Source: an uncultured Lachnospiraceae bacterium
GTDB lineage: Bacteria > Bacillota > Clostridia > Lachnospirales > Lachnospiraceae
Direction: 5' to 3'
DNA length: 64,000 bases
NCBI GenBank assembly: GCA_947629385.1
Contig: CANRDO010000012.1
Span: 1 to 64,000, forward strand
The translations under genes and the position numbers were made by a program. The notes beneath the pieces were generated by a model. That model was not told the DNA's origin. It did not search any database and saw nothing but the letters and a program-made list of their open reading frames with translations. Of this stretch, positions 44,201 to 52,370 are shown one piece after another. Position 1 is the stretch's first letter; each line of letters begins with the position of its first letter.

Positions 44201-45495
44201 AGCAGGCTTTACAGGTCGGCGCTATGGGCGGAGACGAAGGCTCGATCGCTGGCGTGGTTGCACAGCAGCTCGCGGCAGAGTTTGGAGACAGAGGCTCGTT
44301 TGATTCGGCGCTGGCGGCCGCAGGATTCGATATTAGCAACCTTACGACGATGTTCGGGGAAACTTTCGAGGACGAACTGAACAGGGCCTTCTCGGAGACG
44401 ACAGACGTCGACTTCTCCGGATTGACAGAGAAGATGGCGGAGGCGTTGACGGGAGAAAACGTAGACTGGACGCAGGTAGAAGCGATCCTGAACGAATACG
44501 GGCTTACGATCAGCGAGGGACTGGCGGAGCAGGGCATCGACCTAACCGGAGAGGTACCGGTCAATACGGACGACATGCAGATTAACACGGAGGAGCTTAT
44601 GCACTCCCTCGAAGGCATGGAAGGCGTAGGGACGCAGGAGATCGACGGGGAGCTGTATGTCAATTACAAGGTGCTTCCGGGTAATACACTGTCCGGGATT
44701 GCAGCAGAGAACGGCCTGTCGCTCGACCAGATACTCGCGGATAACCCGGAGATTACAAACCCGGACGCGATTGACGTCGACCAGATCATCAGGATCAGGG
44801 CGGCAGACGTCGAAGTGGACGCGAGCGGAGCAGGCGAGCAGGCAGCAGCAGAGACGCAGCAGGAGACGCAGGAAGCGATGGAGGAGCCGTTCGAGGTAAC
44901 AGGAACAGCGGCGGCAGAGATAGACCAGACGAACAATGCAGACGAGGTATACAACGGCGTGGGCGACGATATGCAGGGGCGTTTCAATACGGCGTACCAG
45001 ATATCAGGATCAGCGCATGTATCGATTACGGTCGATTATTCCATCGCGAACCCGTCGGCGACGATCAGCCTCGGAGGAGACGGAAGCGGGACCGGAACCG
45101 TGACGGCCACAATCGCAGGACACGCGGAGGGCGGCTATTTCGATAGCCCGCATCTGGCGATGATTGCAGAGGGCGGCTACGGTGAGTGGATCATACCGAA
45201 CGACGGCAGCGACGAGGCGCGCGCGATGGTTCTGAACGCAGGCGAGGCGCTGGGGCTGATAGACCAGCCGATCGGCGTCATGCCAGAGACCGGAGGCGGC
45301 AGCGAAGGGCAGGGCACGCAGGATAATCACAGGGTAATCGACCTGAATATCAACGGCACCGGCGGCATACAGGTGTCGTCCGGAATGTCGAAGGAAGATA
45401 TCGTTGCGATCATTCAGAACAACATCAAAGGCGTGCTTCTGAACATCGTTGAACAAGAGATTCTGGAGGAGGGAGATATGTCTTATGAGTGGTAG
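41245..45495 (+). CDS. Tail tape measure protein with LysM-like segment
   Basis: 1416 residues, GTG start with AAAGAGGTGA upstream. The N-terminal third is the PhageMin_Tail core (EYTATMSEVQAISGATGAEL, SGEALKYMALAGWDAQQSTD, TSTMQLGQAFLNSAAIMNSA). Hydrophobic segments lie near 560-610, and a long helical region follows. Near residues 1138-1190 a LysM-type module (YKVLPGNTLSGIAAENG, LDQILADNPEITNPDAIDVD) could bind peptidoglycan during injection. The C-terminus has the HAEGGYFDSPHLAMIAEGGY repeat found in other tape measures. By length it predicts a tail of roughly 200 nm. Confidence 0.93.
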   Translation: MSDLTTRIRMTEDASSKLRQIASAGQQAISTMKNVGQSVDNAFKTNAPDQFASRAGSAMNNVASDAESLGAAIDSMCDGFDSFSTAATGSLSGTFRTAASDAGEFADALGEAGENAEDLSDAAEETGKTIDEMGKSGLDDLKEDAREAGEEFENTGRKASALKALLVGIVSAVSVAAIGHQIGDFVGDSINVGKEYTATMSEVQAISGATGAELEQLSDTAREYGATTVFSASQSGEALKYMALAGWDAQQSTDALGGVLNLAAASGMELGQASDMVTDYLSAFGMAADQAGYFADMLTYAQGHSNTSTMQLGQAFLNSAAIMNSAGQDVETTTSLIEAMANQGTKGARAGTQLAAMMRDITNSMEDGHIMIGDTAVAVQDAYGNFRDLTDILFDVESAVDGLGTADRAAALSATFTADSTRGLNQILTEGVDKIAGYEEALRGSAGTAQLAADTMTDNLTGDLANMNSAYEEMQLQVYEGIEEPLRGAVQMITSDVIPALTEWVPQALGGAINVLSKAGSALVPVINTILKNPEAVGTAFKSIGAGFLAFKGIGLASNIADAASGTGELTGALGKLAGVIIGNPWAVGAAAVAGGVVAIAAAVDKYNDLQISENLTEHFGDISLDTDQISELASSIVPVDITAELQLSNVSFDEAEKLVEQAEDLLEQNSFVNWKVANITGTLPEEDGSLVLQNTQSFVDSVTDAIEKEEYAAELAINATLADGSDKTQIISQLQDWFKEDQATAEQLGSAVTTMVEDAINEGAYNVNTAAAASIIQQKMLDMVNGAKEAELAGKMKWIEQEAGLAALDAESWKGVVEDIAGLQQELMDAESENYMGLFGLLEQRAYNDPSRRGAVDSIEELLQENYSNLSSATLTQSWGSMFGSLSEAYSEEMEAGKASLNETTAGWVDNMLEQLQVIEDGGDFSTSFYNMLNSTADITGGLGKADRGALADRFEAMLPTVDMLRDAIDNSTGPIPQALMESYQQALQVGAMGGDEGSIAGVVAQQLAAEFGDRGSFDSALAAAGFDISNLTTMFGETFEDELNRAFSETTDVDFSGLTEKMAEALTGENVDWTQVEAILNEYGLTISEGLAEQGIDLTGEVPVNTDDMQINTEELMHSLEGMEGVGTQEIDGELYVNYKVLPGNTLSGIAAENGLSLDQILADNPEITNPDAIDVDQIIRIRAADVEVDASGAGEQAAAETQQETQEAMEEPFEVTGTAAAEIDQTNNADEVYNGVGDDMQGRFNTAYQISGSAHVSITVDYSIANPSATISLGGDGSGTGTVTATIAGHAEGGYFDSPHLAMIAEGGYGEWIIPNDGSDEARAMVLNAGEALGLIDQPIGVMPETGGGSEGQGTQDNHRVIDLNINGTGGIQVSSGMSKEDIVAIIQNNIKGVLLNIVEQEILEEGDMSYEW

Positions 45496-46225
45496 CAGTA
45501 AAACGATCAAGGCTGCAAAAAAGAGCTTCACCAAAAAGGTGAACAAGACCGACGCTTATAAGCTGTGGATCAACTACGACGGCGATCTGCAGCCGCACAG
45601 TCTCCCCGTTCTTCCGGAGGATATTAAGGTAACGGTGAAGGGCGAAACGACGTCAGTCACCATAGACCAGCTTGGCGAGGTTCTTTTCAAGGGGAAAAGG
45701 GACGCTATTACAGTTTCCTTTTCCTCGTTCTTTCCGCCGGAGTGGTCGAGGAGCTATTGTTCGTGCTCAAAGAAGGAATTTTATTCGCCCACGAACTGGC
45801 ATAACTGGTTGATCGATCTTATGGAGTCGGTGAAACCGGCGCATCTGGTACTTACCGGATCACCGTTTCAGTTGAATATCTACGCGGACGTGACGCAGTA
45901 CAAGCCGGAGGAGCGCGGGGGCGATCCGGGGACGATCTACTACTCGATTGAGCTGAAAGAGCACAGGGAGCCGCAGATCAGAGTTTACAAAAAGAGTACA
46001 TCATCGTCGAAAAAGAAAAAGGCGAAGGTGACGACGAAAAAGAAGCGGACAAGTAACAAGGTGAACAGCAGGACGTACACGGTCAAGAGCGGAGATTGCT
46101 TGTGGAATATCGCGAAGAAATACTACGGGAACGGAGCGCAGTATACAAAAATCTATAACGCGAATAAGAGCAAGATCAGCAATCCGAACCTGATCTATCC
46201 CGGTCAGGTGCTCACGATACCGTAG
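45485..46225 (+). CDS. Baseplate/tail LysM protein (XkdP-like)
   Basis: 246 residues from the ATG at 45485. The N-terminal two thirds match XkdP-type baseplate proteins (YKLWINYDGDLQPHSLPVLP, FFPPEWSRSYCSCSKKEFYS, TQYKPEERGGDPGTIYYSIE). A Lys/Ser-rich linker leads to a C-terminal LysM domain (YTVKSGDCLWNIAKKYYGNG, NPNLIYPGQVLTIP), which binds peptidoglycan. Confidence 0.9.
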   Translation: MSGSSKTIKAAKKSFTKKVNKTDAYKLWINYDGDLQPHSLPVLPEDIKVTVKGETTSVTIDQLGEVLFKGKRDAITVSFSSFFPPEWSRSYCSCSKKEFYSPTNWHNWLIDLMESVKPAHLVLTGSPFQLNIYADVTQYKPEERGGDPGTIYYSIELKEHREPQIRVYKKSTSSSKKKKAKVTTKKKRTSNKVNSRTYTVKSGDCLWNIAKKYYGNGAQYTKIYNANKSKISNPNLIYPGQVLTIP

Positions 46226-46236
46226 GGGGAGGCGCT

Positions 46237-47223
46237 ATGAACAATCTTCAATTTATGGTAGGGCGCGGCAGTACCTTCTACGATTATTCGGAGCTGGTGA
46301 ATAAGATCGTGTGGTCCGGCAGGAAGGGAGCGGCCCCGCGGTCGGTAAGCGCGACGCTGTACGACTCGGAGACGCTGGGAAACAACAGGCCAAAGGTGGA
46401 CTGCGGATCAGGCCAGACGTGCGTGCTGTACGAGAACGGGAAAGAGCTATTCCGTGGGCTTCTTATGTCGGAGTCTTACGGGAACAACAGACTGTTGACG
46501 ATCAAGGCATACGACAACTGCATACGGCTGTGCAACAATAAGGACAGCTTCTCGTACAAAAAGAAGACCGCGACGCAGATCGTTAAGGACTGCGCGAAAA
46601 AGCTCGGCATGACGGTCGGCAGCGCGGTCGACACGAAGCACAAGATCGGGGAGTTGGTTAAGAAGGCGACGACGTATTGGGACGTGATACAGGACGCACT
46701 CGCGCAGACGTACAGGGCGACCGGGAAGCGATACTACCTGTACGCTTCGGGCGGGAAACTGTACTTGAAGCGCAGGATCGAGCAGACGAGTATGCCGATA
46801 CTTGAGCTGTCGGCGAACGTGCAGTCTTATACGCGGACGAGGAGCATCGAGAACACGCGAACGCGCCTGAAACTGACGACATCGAAGGGCAAGTCGAAGG
46901 GCTCGACGGTGAACAAAGACCTCGAAAAGAAGATCGGCAAATTCCAAGAGGTCGAGACGGTCGATGAAGACATCAAAAAGTCTGAAATCAACCAGATCAT
47001 TAAGACTTTCAACGAGGAGCAGAGCGTTATCGGTCAATCGCTCAAGGTGACGGCCACGGGGGATAGTTCGGTTATCTCCGGTGGCTGTGTTTATGTGTAT
47101 ATCCCGGAGATCAGCGCGAAGCGGATCATGTATGTGGACGAAGATACCCACACGTGGGAAAAAGGCCGGCACTACATGTCGCTGACGCTGAATTACGCGA
47201 AGGATATAAACAAGGCAGGATAG
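46237..47223 (+). CDS. Baseplate hub protein (XkdQ-like)
   Basis: 328 residues. YSELVNKIVWSGRKGAAPRS, CVLYENGKELFRGLLMSESY, TYWDVIQDALAQTYRATGKR, FQEVETVDEDIKKSEINQII and HTWEKGRHYMSLTLNYAKDI are typical of XkdQ hub proteins, relatives of late-control D / gp27-type proteins. Confidence 0.88.
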   Translation: MNNLQFMVGRGSTFYDYSELVNKIVWSGRKGAAPRSVSATLYDSETLGNNRPKVDCGSGQTCVLYENGKELFRGLLMSESYGNNRLLTIKAYDNCIRLCNNKDSFSYKKKTATQIVKDCAKKLGMTVGSAVDTKHKIGELVKKATTYWDVIQDALAQTYRATGKRYYLYASGGKLYLKRRIEQTSMPILELSANVQSYTRTRSIENTRTRLKLTTSKGKSKGSTVNKDLEKKIGKFQEVETVDEDIKKSEINQIIKTFNEEQSVIGQSLKVTATGDSSVISGGCVYVYIPEISAKRIMYVDEDTHTWEKGRHYMSLTLNYAKDINKAG

Positions 47224-47235
47224 GAGGGCTGAGGC

Positions 47236-47478
47236 ATGGCAGGGAGCTTGAAAGAGCTTTTTCAGGGTATGGCGGCGGCAGGTATGCCGGGGATCACGAC
47301 CGGAAAGGTGACGCAGGAGGAGCCGGTGACGGTGACTCTTGAAGACGATCAGAAGGTTACGCTGTCCGCTTCATCGTTGATTATACCGAGTGCGAAGGCC
47401 CCGCTTCTCAAGGGCGAGGAGCTGTATCTGCTATCGGTGAACAACAACAAACTATTTTACGTTCTGGACAGAAAGTGA
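47236..47478 (+). CDS. Baseplate protein (XkdR/DUF2577-like)
   Basis: 80 residues, FQGMAAAGMPGITTGKVTQE, LLKGEELYLLSVNNNKLFYV. Short OB-like beta protein. Order between XkdQ- and XkdS-like genes supports the call. Confidence 0.8.
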   Translation: MAGSLKELFQGMAAAGMPGITTGKVTQEEPVTVTLEDDQKVTLSASSLIIPSAKAPLLKGEELYLLSVNNNKLFYVLDRK

Positions 47479-47487
47479 GGCGAGAAT

Positions 47488-47913
47488 ATGGACGAGGACG
47501 ATATTATCAGCGTGCCTTTTGAAGAGGACGACTTGGACGGATCAGGAACGGTGTACCGGACCTATCGAATGGACACGAAAAGAAAGAGGATCATCGGCAT
47601 GATCGACGGGGCGGAGGCAGCGGCGCAGTCCATATTTAAGGAGCTGCAGACGAAGCGATTCGCCTACTTGCTGTACGACGATCAATACGGCTGCGACATT
47701 TTTAACAAGATCGGCAACAGCGACTTGACGGAGGAGTATCTGGACTCGGATATTCCGGCGATGATTGAGGACTGTTTGCTGATCGACGACCTTGTCACAG
47801 AAGTCAGCGACATATCGTTCGAGATCATCGACGTAGACAGCGTTAGCATCGAGTTTTACGTTGCGACGATATACGGAGATATGAACATGGAGGGGGTGCT
47901 TATGGATGGCTAG
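47488..47913 (+). CDS. Baseplate wedge protein (XkdS/DUF2634, gp25-like)
   Basis: 141 residues, RTYRMDTKRKRIIGMIDGAE, RFAYLLYDDQYGCDIFNKIG, DIPAMIEDCLLIDDLVTEVS. Matches the gp25/W-like family. Overlaps the baseplate J gene by 8 nt. Confidence 0.85.
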   Translation: MDEDDIISVPFEEDDLDGSGTVYRTYRMDTKRKRIIGMIDGAEAAAQSIFKELQTKRFAYLLYDDQYGCDIFNKIGNSDLTEEYLDSDIPAMIEDCLLIDDLVTEVSDISFEIIDVDSVSIEFYVATIYGDMNMEGVLMDG

Positions 47914-49006
47914 GAATATCGAGGACCTGAACCTAGACGAGATCACGGAGGAGCTGCTACTGGACGAGGCGATAGACATTGGCGACGAGCTGGAAGTGGA
48001 CACGCGGCAGGGCAGCATATACCGCGACGCGGCAGACGGGCACGTGATACGTACAGCGAAGTTTTTCAACGATCTTCGGCAGGTGAGCGAGATCATATCG
48101 CTGGACTCTTGCACGGGCGAAGTGCTGGACGAGCGGCTGCGGGAGAGGGGGCTGCAGAGAAACCCGCCGGAGTCGACGCAGGCGATCTATTACGTGGAAT
48201 ACGTAGGGGCGAAGCCGGAGATCGGGGACGTGGTTACGTGCGAAGGGTATTTCTTCACGGTGGACGTGCTGGACGGGAAAGACGTTATCATTTCCGAGGA
48301 GTACGGCTCGGAGATGAACAACCTGCTTCCGGGATCACCGGTTATACCGGAGCTGGACGTGGACGGTCTGGAAAGCGCGACGCTGAAAGAGCTGGCCGTG
48401 CCGGCGCTGGACGTGGAGAGCGACGACAGCGCGCGGACGAGGCTTATAAACAGGATTTCAGGGCCGGACGAGAACGCGAATATCAGTCAGGTGAAAACAT
48501 GGTGCGAGTCTGTTGAGGGAGTAGGACGGGCTCGCATCATTCCGTTATGGGACGGGCCAATGAGCGTGAAGGGCGTCATTATATCGCGGGACGGAGGCGT
48601 GCCGACGAGCAAGGTCGTCGAGGATGTGCAGAAATACATCGATCCGGGCAGCGAAGGAATGGGCGAAGGCGTGGCGCCGATCGGCCAGAAATTCACCGCA
48701 GCGGCGGCAGAGGGCGTCAAGATCAACGTCAGCGTGACGATCATCAAGCGGGCAGAGGCTTCGGGGCAGACGATTAAGGAGGAGCTGGAAAAGCAGCTCA
48801 AAGAGTATTACAAGACCATCGCACTCGCGGAGTACACGCAGGAGATACAGGTCAGGTACACGAGGATCAGCGCAATAATCACGGAGATGGAGGACGTGAT
48901 CGACCACGAGAATTTGCTGGTGAACGGATCAGAGGACAACGTGGAGTTTACGGTCAGCCAGATTCCGGTATTCGGGGAGGTTGTTATCAATGGAGATATT
49001 CTATAA
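47906..49006 (+). CDS. Baseplate J-like protein (XkdT-like)
   Basis: 366 residues. VDTRQGSIYRDAADGHVIRT, LDERLRERGLQRNPPESTQA, RTRLINRISGPDENANISQV, CESVEGVGRARIIPLWDGPM and GEVVINGDIL are baseplate J signatures. It forms the rim of the contractile baseplate. Confidence 0.92.
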   Translation: MARNIEDLNLDEITEELLLDEAIDIGDELEVDTRQGSIYRDAADGHVIRTAKFFNDLRQVSEIISLDSCTGEVLDERLRERGLQRNPPESTQAIYYVEYVGAKPEIGDVVTCEGYFFTVDVLDGKDVIISEEYGSEMNNLLPGSPVIPELDVDGLESATLKELAVPALDVESDDSARTRLINRISGPDENANISQVKTWCESVEGVGRARIIPLWDGPMSVKGVIISRDGGVPTSKVVEDVQKYIDPGSEGMGEGVAPIGQKFTAAAAEGVKINVSVTIIKRAEASGQTIKEELEKQLKEYYKTIALAEYTQEIQVRYTRISAIITEMEDVIDHENLLVNGSEDNVEFTVSQIPVFGEVVINGDIL

Positions 49007-49880
49007 CAGGATGCGGCCGAACTATGATGAGATCGTGAGCTATGGCCCGAAATGGTGGACAGAGTACCGCGAGATGGACGCAAACTACCGGTTCGCTGGC
49101 TGGACGCTCGATCTGATGGCTTACTGGCTGGAACGGATTGTCAACAATCAATTCCCGGCATACGCGGACGAAGAAACGCTGCGGATGCTTGAGAGGCTTA
49201 TGGGGATCGAGTACGACGGACCGGTCACGCTGGAAGAGCGCAGGAGGATTGTTTCGGCGTACTACTCAGGGACCGGACACATGAGCCGGAGCGTTATCAA
49301 AATGCTGGTGAAGGCGTACACGGGGCAGGAGTGTGACGTGTATTGGGACGGGCTGATTCTGATTATCGACTTCGAGAACAGGGAGAACATCGCGCTGTCG
49401 CTCGGCATATTGCAGAAGATTCTTCACAGGCGCATGCCGGCGCACATCGCATTTCAGCTCCGGTGCAGGTGTACCGTACACTTGCAGCTCGGCACGTCGA
49501 AAAGGGCGTGGCCGGTGGTTTATCCGATGTGCGGCACACGGCCAAAGACCAGCACGGGGCTGAGGATAGCGGAGGCTGACGTCGAGATCACGACGAAGGC
49601 GAAGGCCTACGAGCTCACAGCGCCACGCGCGGGAGCTTCGGGAGAGGCAGGGCAGTACCCGAAAACGAGCACGGGGCTGGGAATTGCAGAACCGGGCATC
49701 GAGATCGAGCCGAGCGCGGAAGTATTCGGGCTCGAATTTCCGGTCAGTGGGATCTCCGGAGAAGCAGGAGAGTACCCGGAGACGAGCGTCGGGCTGGCGC
49801 TCGGAAATGGCGGATTGATGCCAGAGGTGAGCACGCAGAGCTGGGCGGTGGTATACCCGGTATGCGGCGAGGACCTTTGA
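48990..49880 (+). CDS. Baseplate/tail protein (XkdU/DUF2313) with C-terminal repeats
   Basis: 296 residues from the ATG at 48990 with GGGAGG upstream. Residues 1-170 match DUF2313 (YNRMRPNYDEIVSYGPKWWT, EETLRMLERLMGIEYDGPVT). Residues 170-296 hold a three-fold repeat around PKTSTGLRIAE, PKTSTGLGIAE and PETSVGLALG, each ending near YP, which is not part of the usual family and may be a docking arm for the diversified fibre downstream. Confidence 0.8.
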   Translation: MEIFYNRMRPNYDEIVSYGPKWWTEYREMDANYRFAGWTLDLMAYWLERIVNNQFPAYADEETLRMLERLMGIEYDGPVTLEERRRIVSAYYSGTGHMSRSVIKMLVKAYTGQECDVYWDGLILIIDFENRENIALSLGILQKILHRRMPAHIAFQLRCRCTVHLQLGTSKRAWPVVYPMCGTRPKTSTGLRIAEADVEITTKAKAYELTAPRAGASGEAGQYPKTSTGLGIAEPGIEIEPSAEVFGLEFPVSGISGEAGEYPETSVGLALGNGGLMPEVSTQSWAVVYPVCGEDL

Positions 49881-49903
49881 CATAGAGAAGGGAGGCAGAG
49901 GAA

Positions 49904-50221
49904 ATGGCAATGCTTACAAACGCCGCGATACAGGGCTACAAGGAATTTACGAAACGCACGGTGGCCTATGCGCGGTACAAGATCGGCTCGACGTACTACA
50001 AGACGAACATCGAGTCGGTGAAACTGCTCGACAACGGGCTGGTCGAGGTCGCCTTCAAGATCGAGCTGAAAAGCGGATCAGGGACAGTGACGGAAGTGCA
50101 GCTCTATGACACGAGCGGGGCCCTGTGGCTGACGAAGGTAGAGAGCCTGAAACTGGCAGACGTGTCAGAAGGCTTTTACTACTCAATTCAGATCGACATA
50201 GAGGAGGTGAACGCAAAATGA
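49904..50221 (+). CDS. Tail/baseplate-associated protein of unknown function (105 residues)
   Basis: MLTNAAIQGYKEFTKRTVAY, RYKIGSTYYKTNIESVKLLD, VAFKIELKSGSGTVTEVQLY. All-beta, like short fibre-connector proteins behind DUF2313 genes. RBS GGGAGGCAGAGG. Function inferred from position. Confidence 0.7.
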   Translation: MAMLTNAAIQGYKEFTKRTVAYARYKIGSTYYKTNIESVKLLDNGLVEVAFKIELKSGSGTVTEVQLYDTSGALWLTKVESLKLADVSEGFYYSIQIDIEEVNAK

Positions 50222-50709
50222 GGGAACTTGTGAATTGGGAGGACCGCGTCGTTGAGTTTCCGCGACGGTTCAAACAGACGGACCTCGACGGAGGCTTATG
50301 TACGATCGAGAGATCGCCGGGAAAAGTAAAGAAGGAAGGCACACCGCAGAGCTCCACGAACTTCAACACGATGGACCTTGCCGCTCTTGAAGCGATGCTT
50401 ATGGCGAATGAAAACCAGCGTATGCTCCGGATCATGCAGAACACGGTCGACGGCCTCGACGGGCAGAAGATTGCGGTAGAGCTGACGAACGATCAGGTCT
50501 ATCCCTTCAACGGCTCGCAGAAGGCCGTGCAGATCACGCCGCAGCGGAACGACAAGAGCTACACCGTCGAGGTGGAGGTCGTCAGCAAAGAGGGCGGCTT
50601 CATTGGTGATTTCGAGATCACCGAGAAGCTGGTGAACGGCTTCAAGATTGCCTACACCGGATCAGCGACAAAGGTGAACGTGATCTGCTACGTGAGAGGG
50701 GGTATCTAA
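50218..50709 (+). CDS. Tail protein of unknown function (163 residues)
   Basis: VNWEDRVVEFPRRFKQTDLD, GTPQSSTNFNTMDLAALEAM, and a beta-rich C-terminal domain from residue 80 (VELTNDQVYPFNGSQKAVQI). Start coupled to the previous stop. A short central helix could trimerise. Probably part of the fibre network. Confidence 0.7.
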   Translation: MRELVNWEDRVVEFPRRFKQTDLDGGLCTIERSPGKVKKEGTPQSSTNFNTMDLAALEAMLMANENQRMLRIMQNTVDGLDGQKIAVELTNDQVYPFNGSQKAVQITPQRNDKSYTVEVEVVSKEGGFIGDFEITEKLVNGFKIAYTGSATKVNVICYVRGGI

Positions 50710-50880
50710 GTGGCGAACGTGATTATCCCGAACGAGCAGCGCCGGACGGAGGCGCAGAGGATCATGCAGAGCTATGGCGTTGACCGGAGCGATCCGGCAA
50801 TGCGGGAGGCGGCAGAAGTCGCCTCGGCCAGAACAAACGAAGCTATCAGAGCAGCAGAGACTAAGAGGAGGTATTACTGA
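50710..50880 (+). CDS. Small tail-region protein (56 residues)
   Basis: GTG start right behind the previous stop codon (TAAGTG). Reads ANVIIPNEQRRTEAQRIMQS and ends AETKRRYY. Helical; an AGGAGG in its last codons is the ribosome site of the next gene. Comparable short proteins lie upstream of fibre genes. Function unknown. Confidence 0.65.
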   Translation: MANVIIPNEQRRTEAQRIMQSYGVDRSDPAMREAAEVASARTNEAIRAAETKRRYY

Positions 50881-51243
50881 ATGAAGATCACGAAGATGCC
50901 GGAGGACGGCAAGAAATTCATTGATTACAGCATCAGGAAGGACACTATCGACTTCTGCGACGGCGAGCTCACGATGAAGCTGTCAAAGAAGGAACGCGAC
51001 GACGCGACGACGATTGACGTCGTTCAGGACTACACGGGCGGGCTTATCACGAGCACGGCCGGCGGGGAACGCTACCTCGCGCAGATTTACATTCCCCCGC
51101 GGGAATATACGGAGAAGGAAGTGCCGAACCCGAACTATCCGGGCGGGGAAGGCAGCAACGAACCGGAGATGATTACAGAGCGCGAGCCCGTACCGTTCAG
51201 CATGGACAGGTGCGAGCTTAGGTTATGGGAAATGGAGGTATAA
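50881..51243 (+). CDS. Tail-region protein before the DGR target (120 residues)
   Basis: KITKMPEDGKKFIDYSIRKD, LTMKLSKKERDDATTIDVVQ, YLAQIYIPPREYTEKEVPNP. Mixed alpha/beta, acidic C-terminus. It directly precedes the variable protein and may act as its chaperone or adaptor; this is inference from position. Confidence 0.65.
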   Translation: MKITKMPEDGKKFIDYSIRKDTIDFCDGELTMKLSKKERDDATTIDVVQDYTGGLITSTAGGERYLAQIYIPPREYTEKEVPNPNYPGGEGSNEPEMITEREPVPFSMDRCELRLWEMEV

Positions 51244-51248
51244 GAGAC

Positions 51249-52307
51249 ATGGCAAATTTCGATGATTTCAAACTTTCAATCGAGGCGTTAAGCGGCGGGA
51301 AGAACACGGTATTATTCGACGACAGAGAGATGCCGTCCGTAATGGTGCCGTTCCCGAAAATGAAACTGTCCGATCTGATAAAGGGCGGGAGCGATACGGT
51401 TCACCCGGCATTCAAGGTAAACAACGCGGAGAAGGATAAGCTGTACGTCTCCAAGTTTCAGAACATTATCTTAAACGACAGGGCGTACAGCCTGCCGGGG
51501 AAAGATCCCGCGGTGAGCCTGAACTTCGACCGGGCGGTCACGGTCAGCAGGAACAAAGGCAAGGGCTGGAGCCTGATGCCGTACTCGCTGTGGTGCGCGA
51601 TTGCGCTCTGGTGCCGCAAGAATAACACCATGCCGAGAGGCAATAACAACTACGGATCGGATCACGGCTATCCGCACGAGAAGGGCGTACCGAGCTGCGC
51701 GCCGGACGGATCGGGCAAGACGCAGCGGACGGCGACCGGAAGCGGGCCGGCAACGTGGTATCACAACTGGATGCCGGACGGGATCGCGGACATGAACGGT
51801 AATGTTTGGGAATGGTGCGCAGGAATGCGCCTGAAGGATGGAGAAATCCACATCATTCCTTACGCGGACGTCTTCATGGCAGAGACGAGCTTGTTAGAAG
51901 GATCGACCGCATGGAAGGCGATCAACAAAGAAGGCACGCTCGTCGAGATCGGCACAGAGGGCACGCTGAAATGGGATTGGGTAAGCGGAAACGTGCAGCT
52001 TACCGACAAGGCCGTTACCTACGAGACGGATCAGGGCAACGGAGCATCGTACACGAATATGACGCTTGTTGCCGACCTGACAGCGCCGGAACTGGCAAAG
52101 GCTCTCTTGCTTTACCCGGACGATCCGAAAGGTGATTACGGCGGGGACTACCATTGGTTGAACACGCGCGGCGAGCGTTTGCCGCGTGCTGGCGGCTCCT
52201 GGAGCAATTCCGCCCTTGCGGGCGTCTTCGACGTCCACGCTGACAACCCGCGGACTGACGTCAGCAGCGGCATCGGCTTCCGCTCCGCTTTTTGTGAGGG
52301 ACTGTAA
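51249..52307 (+). CDS. DGR variable protein: lectin-fold (FGE-sulfatase-like) tail receptor-binding protein
   Basis: 352 residues from the ATG at 51249. The C-terminal two thirds show the formylglycine-generating-enzyme type C-lectin fold, with PDGIADMNGNVWEWCAGMRL near residue 180 and the closing GGSWSN, GIGFRSAFC. The last 43 residues contain the variable repeat. In other phages such proteins sit at the tail tip and bind the bacterial surface, and DGR mutagenesis changes host range. The A-derived codons encode surface residues S, S, L, D, H, D, D, S and G. The protein follows baseplate genes, so a tail-tip receptor-binding role is likely. Confidence 0.9.
   Translation: MANFDDFKLSIEALSGGKNTVLFDDREMPSVMVPFPKMKLSDLIKGGSDTVHPAFKVNNAEKDKLYVSKFQNIILNDRAYSLPGKDPAVSLNFDRAVTVSRNKGKGWSLMPYSLWCAIALWCRKNNTMPRGNNNYGSDHGYPHEKGVPSCAPDGSGKTQRTATGSGPATWYHNWMPDGIADMNGNVWEWCAGMRLKDGEIHIIPYADVFMAETSLLEGSTAWKAINKEGTLVEIGTEGTLKWDWVSGNVQLTDKAVTYETDQGNGASYTNMTLVADLTAPELAKALLLYPDDPKGDYGGDYHWLNTRGERLPRAGGSWSNSALAGVFDVHADNPRTDVSSGIGFRSAFCEGL
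52175..52289 (+). repeat. DGR variable repeat (VR)
   Basis: 115 bp at the 3' end of the variable-protein gene. It aligns without gaps to the joined TR parts (52855-52903 plus 53226-53291). There are 14 differences: 13 at TR adenines (to G, C or T) and one T-to-G at 52186. Its GC-rich 3' end (CGGCTTCCGCTCCGCT) is the likely initiation-of-homing sequence. Confidence 0.95.
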
Positions 52308-52328
52308 ACTGCAAACTGACAGACTGAT

Positions 52329-52348
52329 CGCCCCGCGAGAGCGGGGCG
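52329..52348. other. Hairpin/cruciform downstream of VR
   Basis: CGCCCCGC, loop GAGA, GCGGGGCG: an 8-bp stem with 4-nt loop 39 bp after VR. In Bordetella phage BPP-1 a similar 8-bp/4-nt element after VR stimulates homing. It could also serve as a weak terminator (TTATCTT follows). Confidence 0.7.
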
Positions 52349-52370
52349 TTATCTTAAACCGGAGGTAGCG

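Noticed and set aside
46827..47012. Minus-strand frames throughout the structural genes
   Set aside because: Long antisense frames are expected from the GC-rich codon bias; none has a ribosome site, domain or conserved order.
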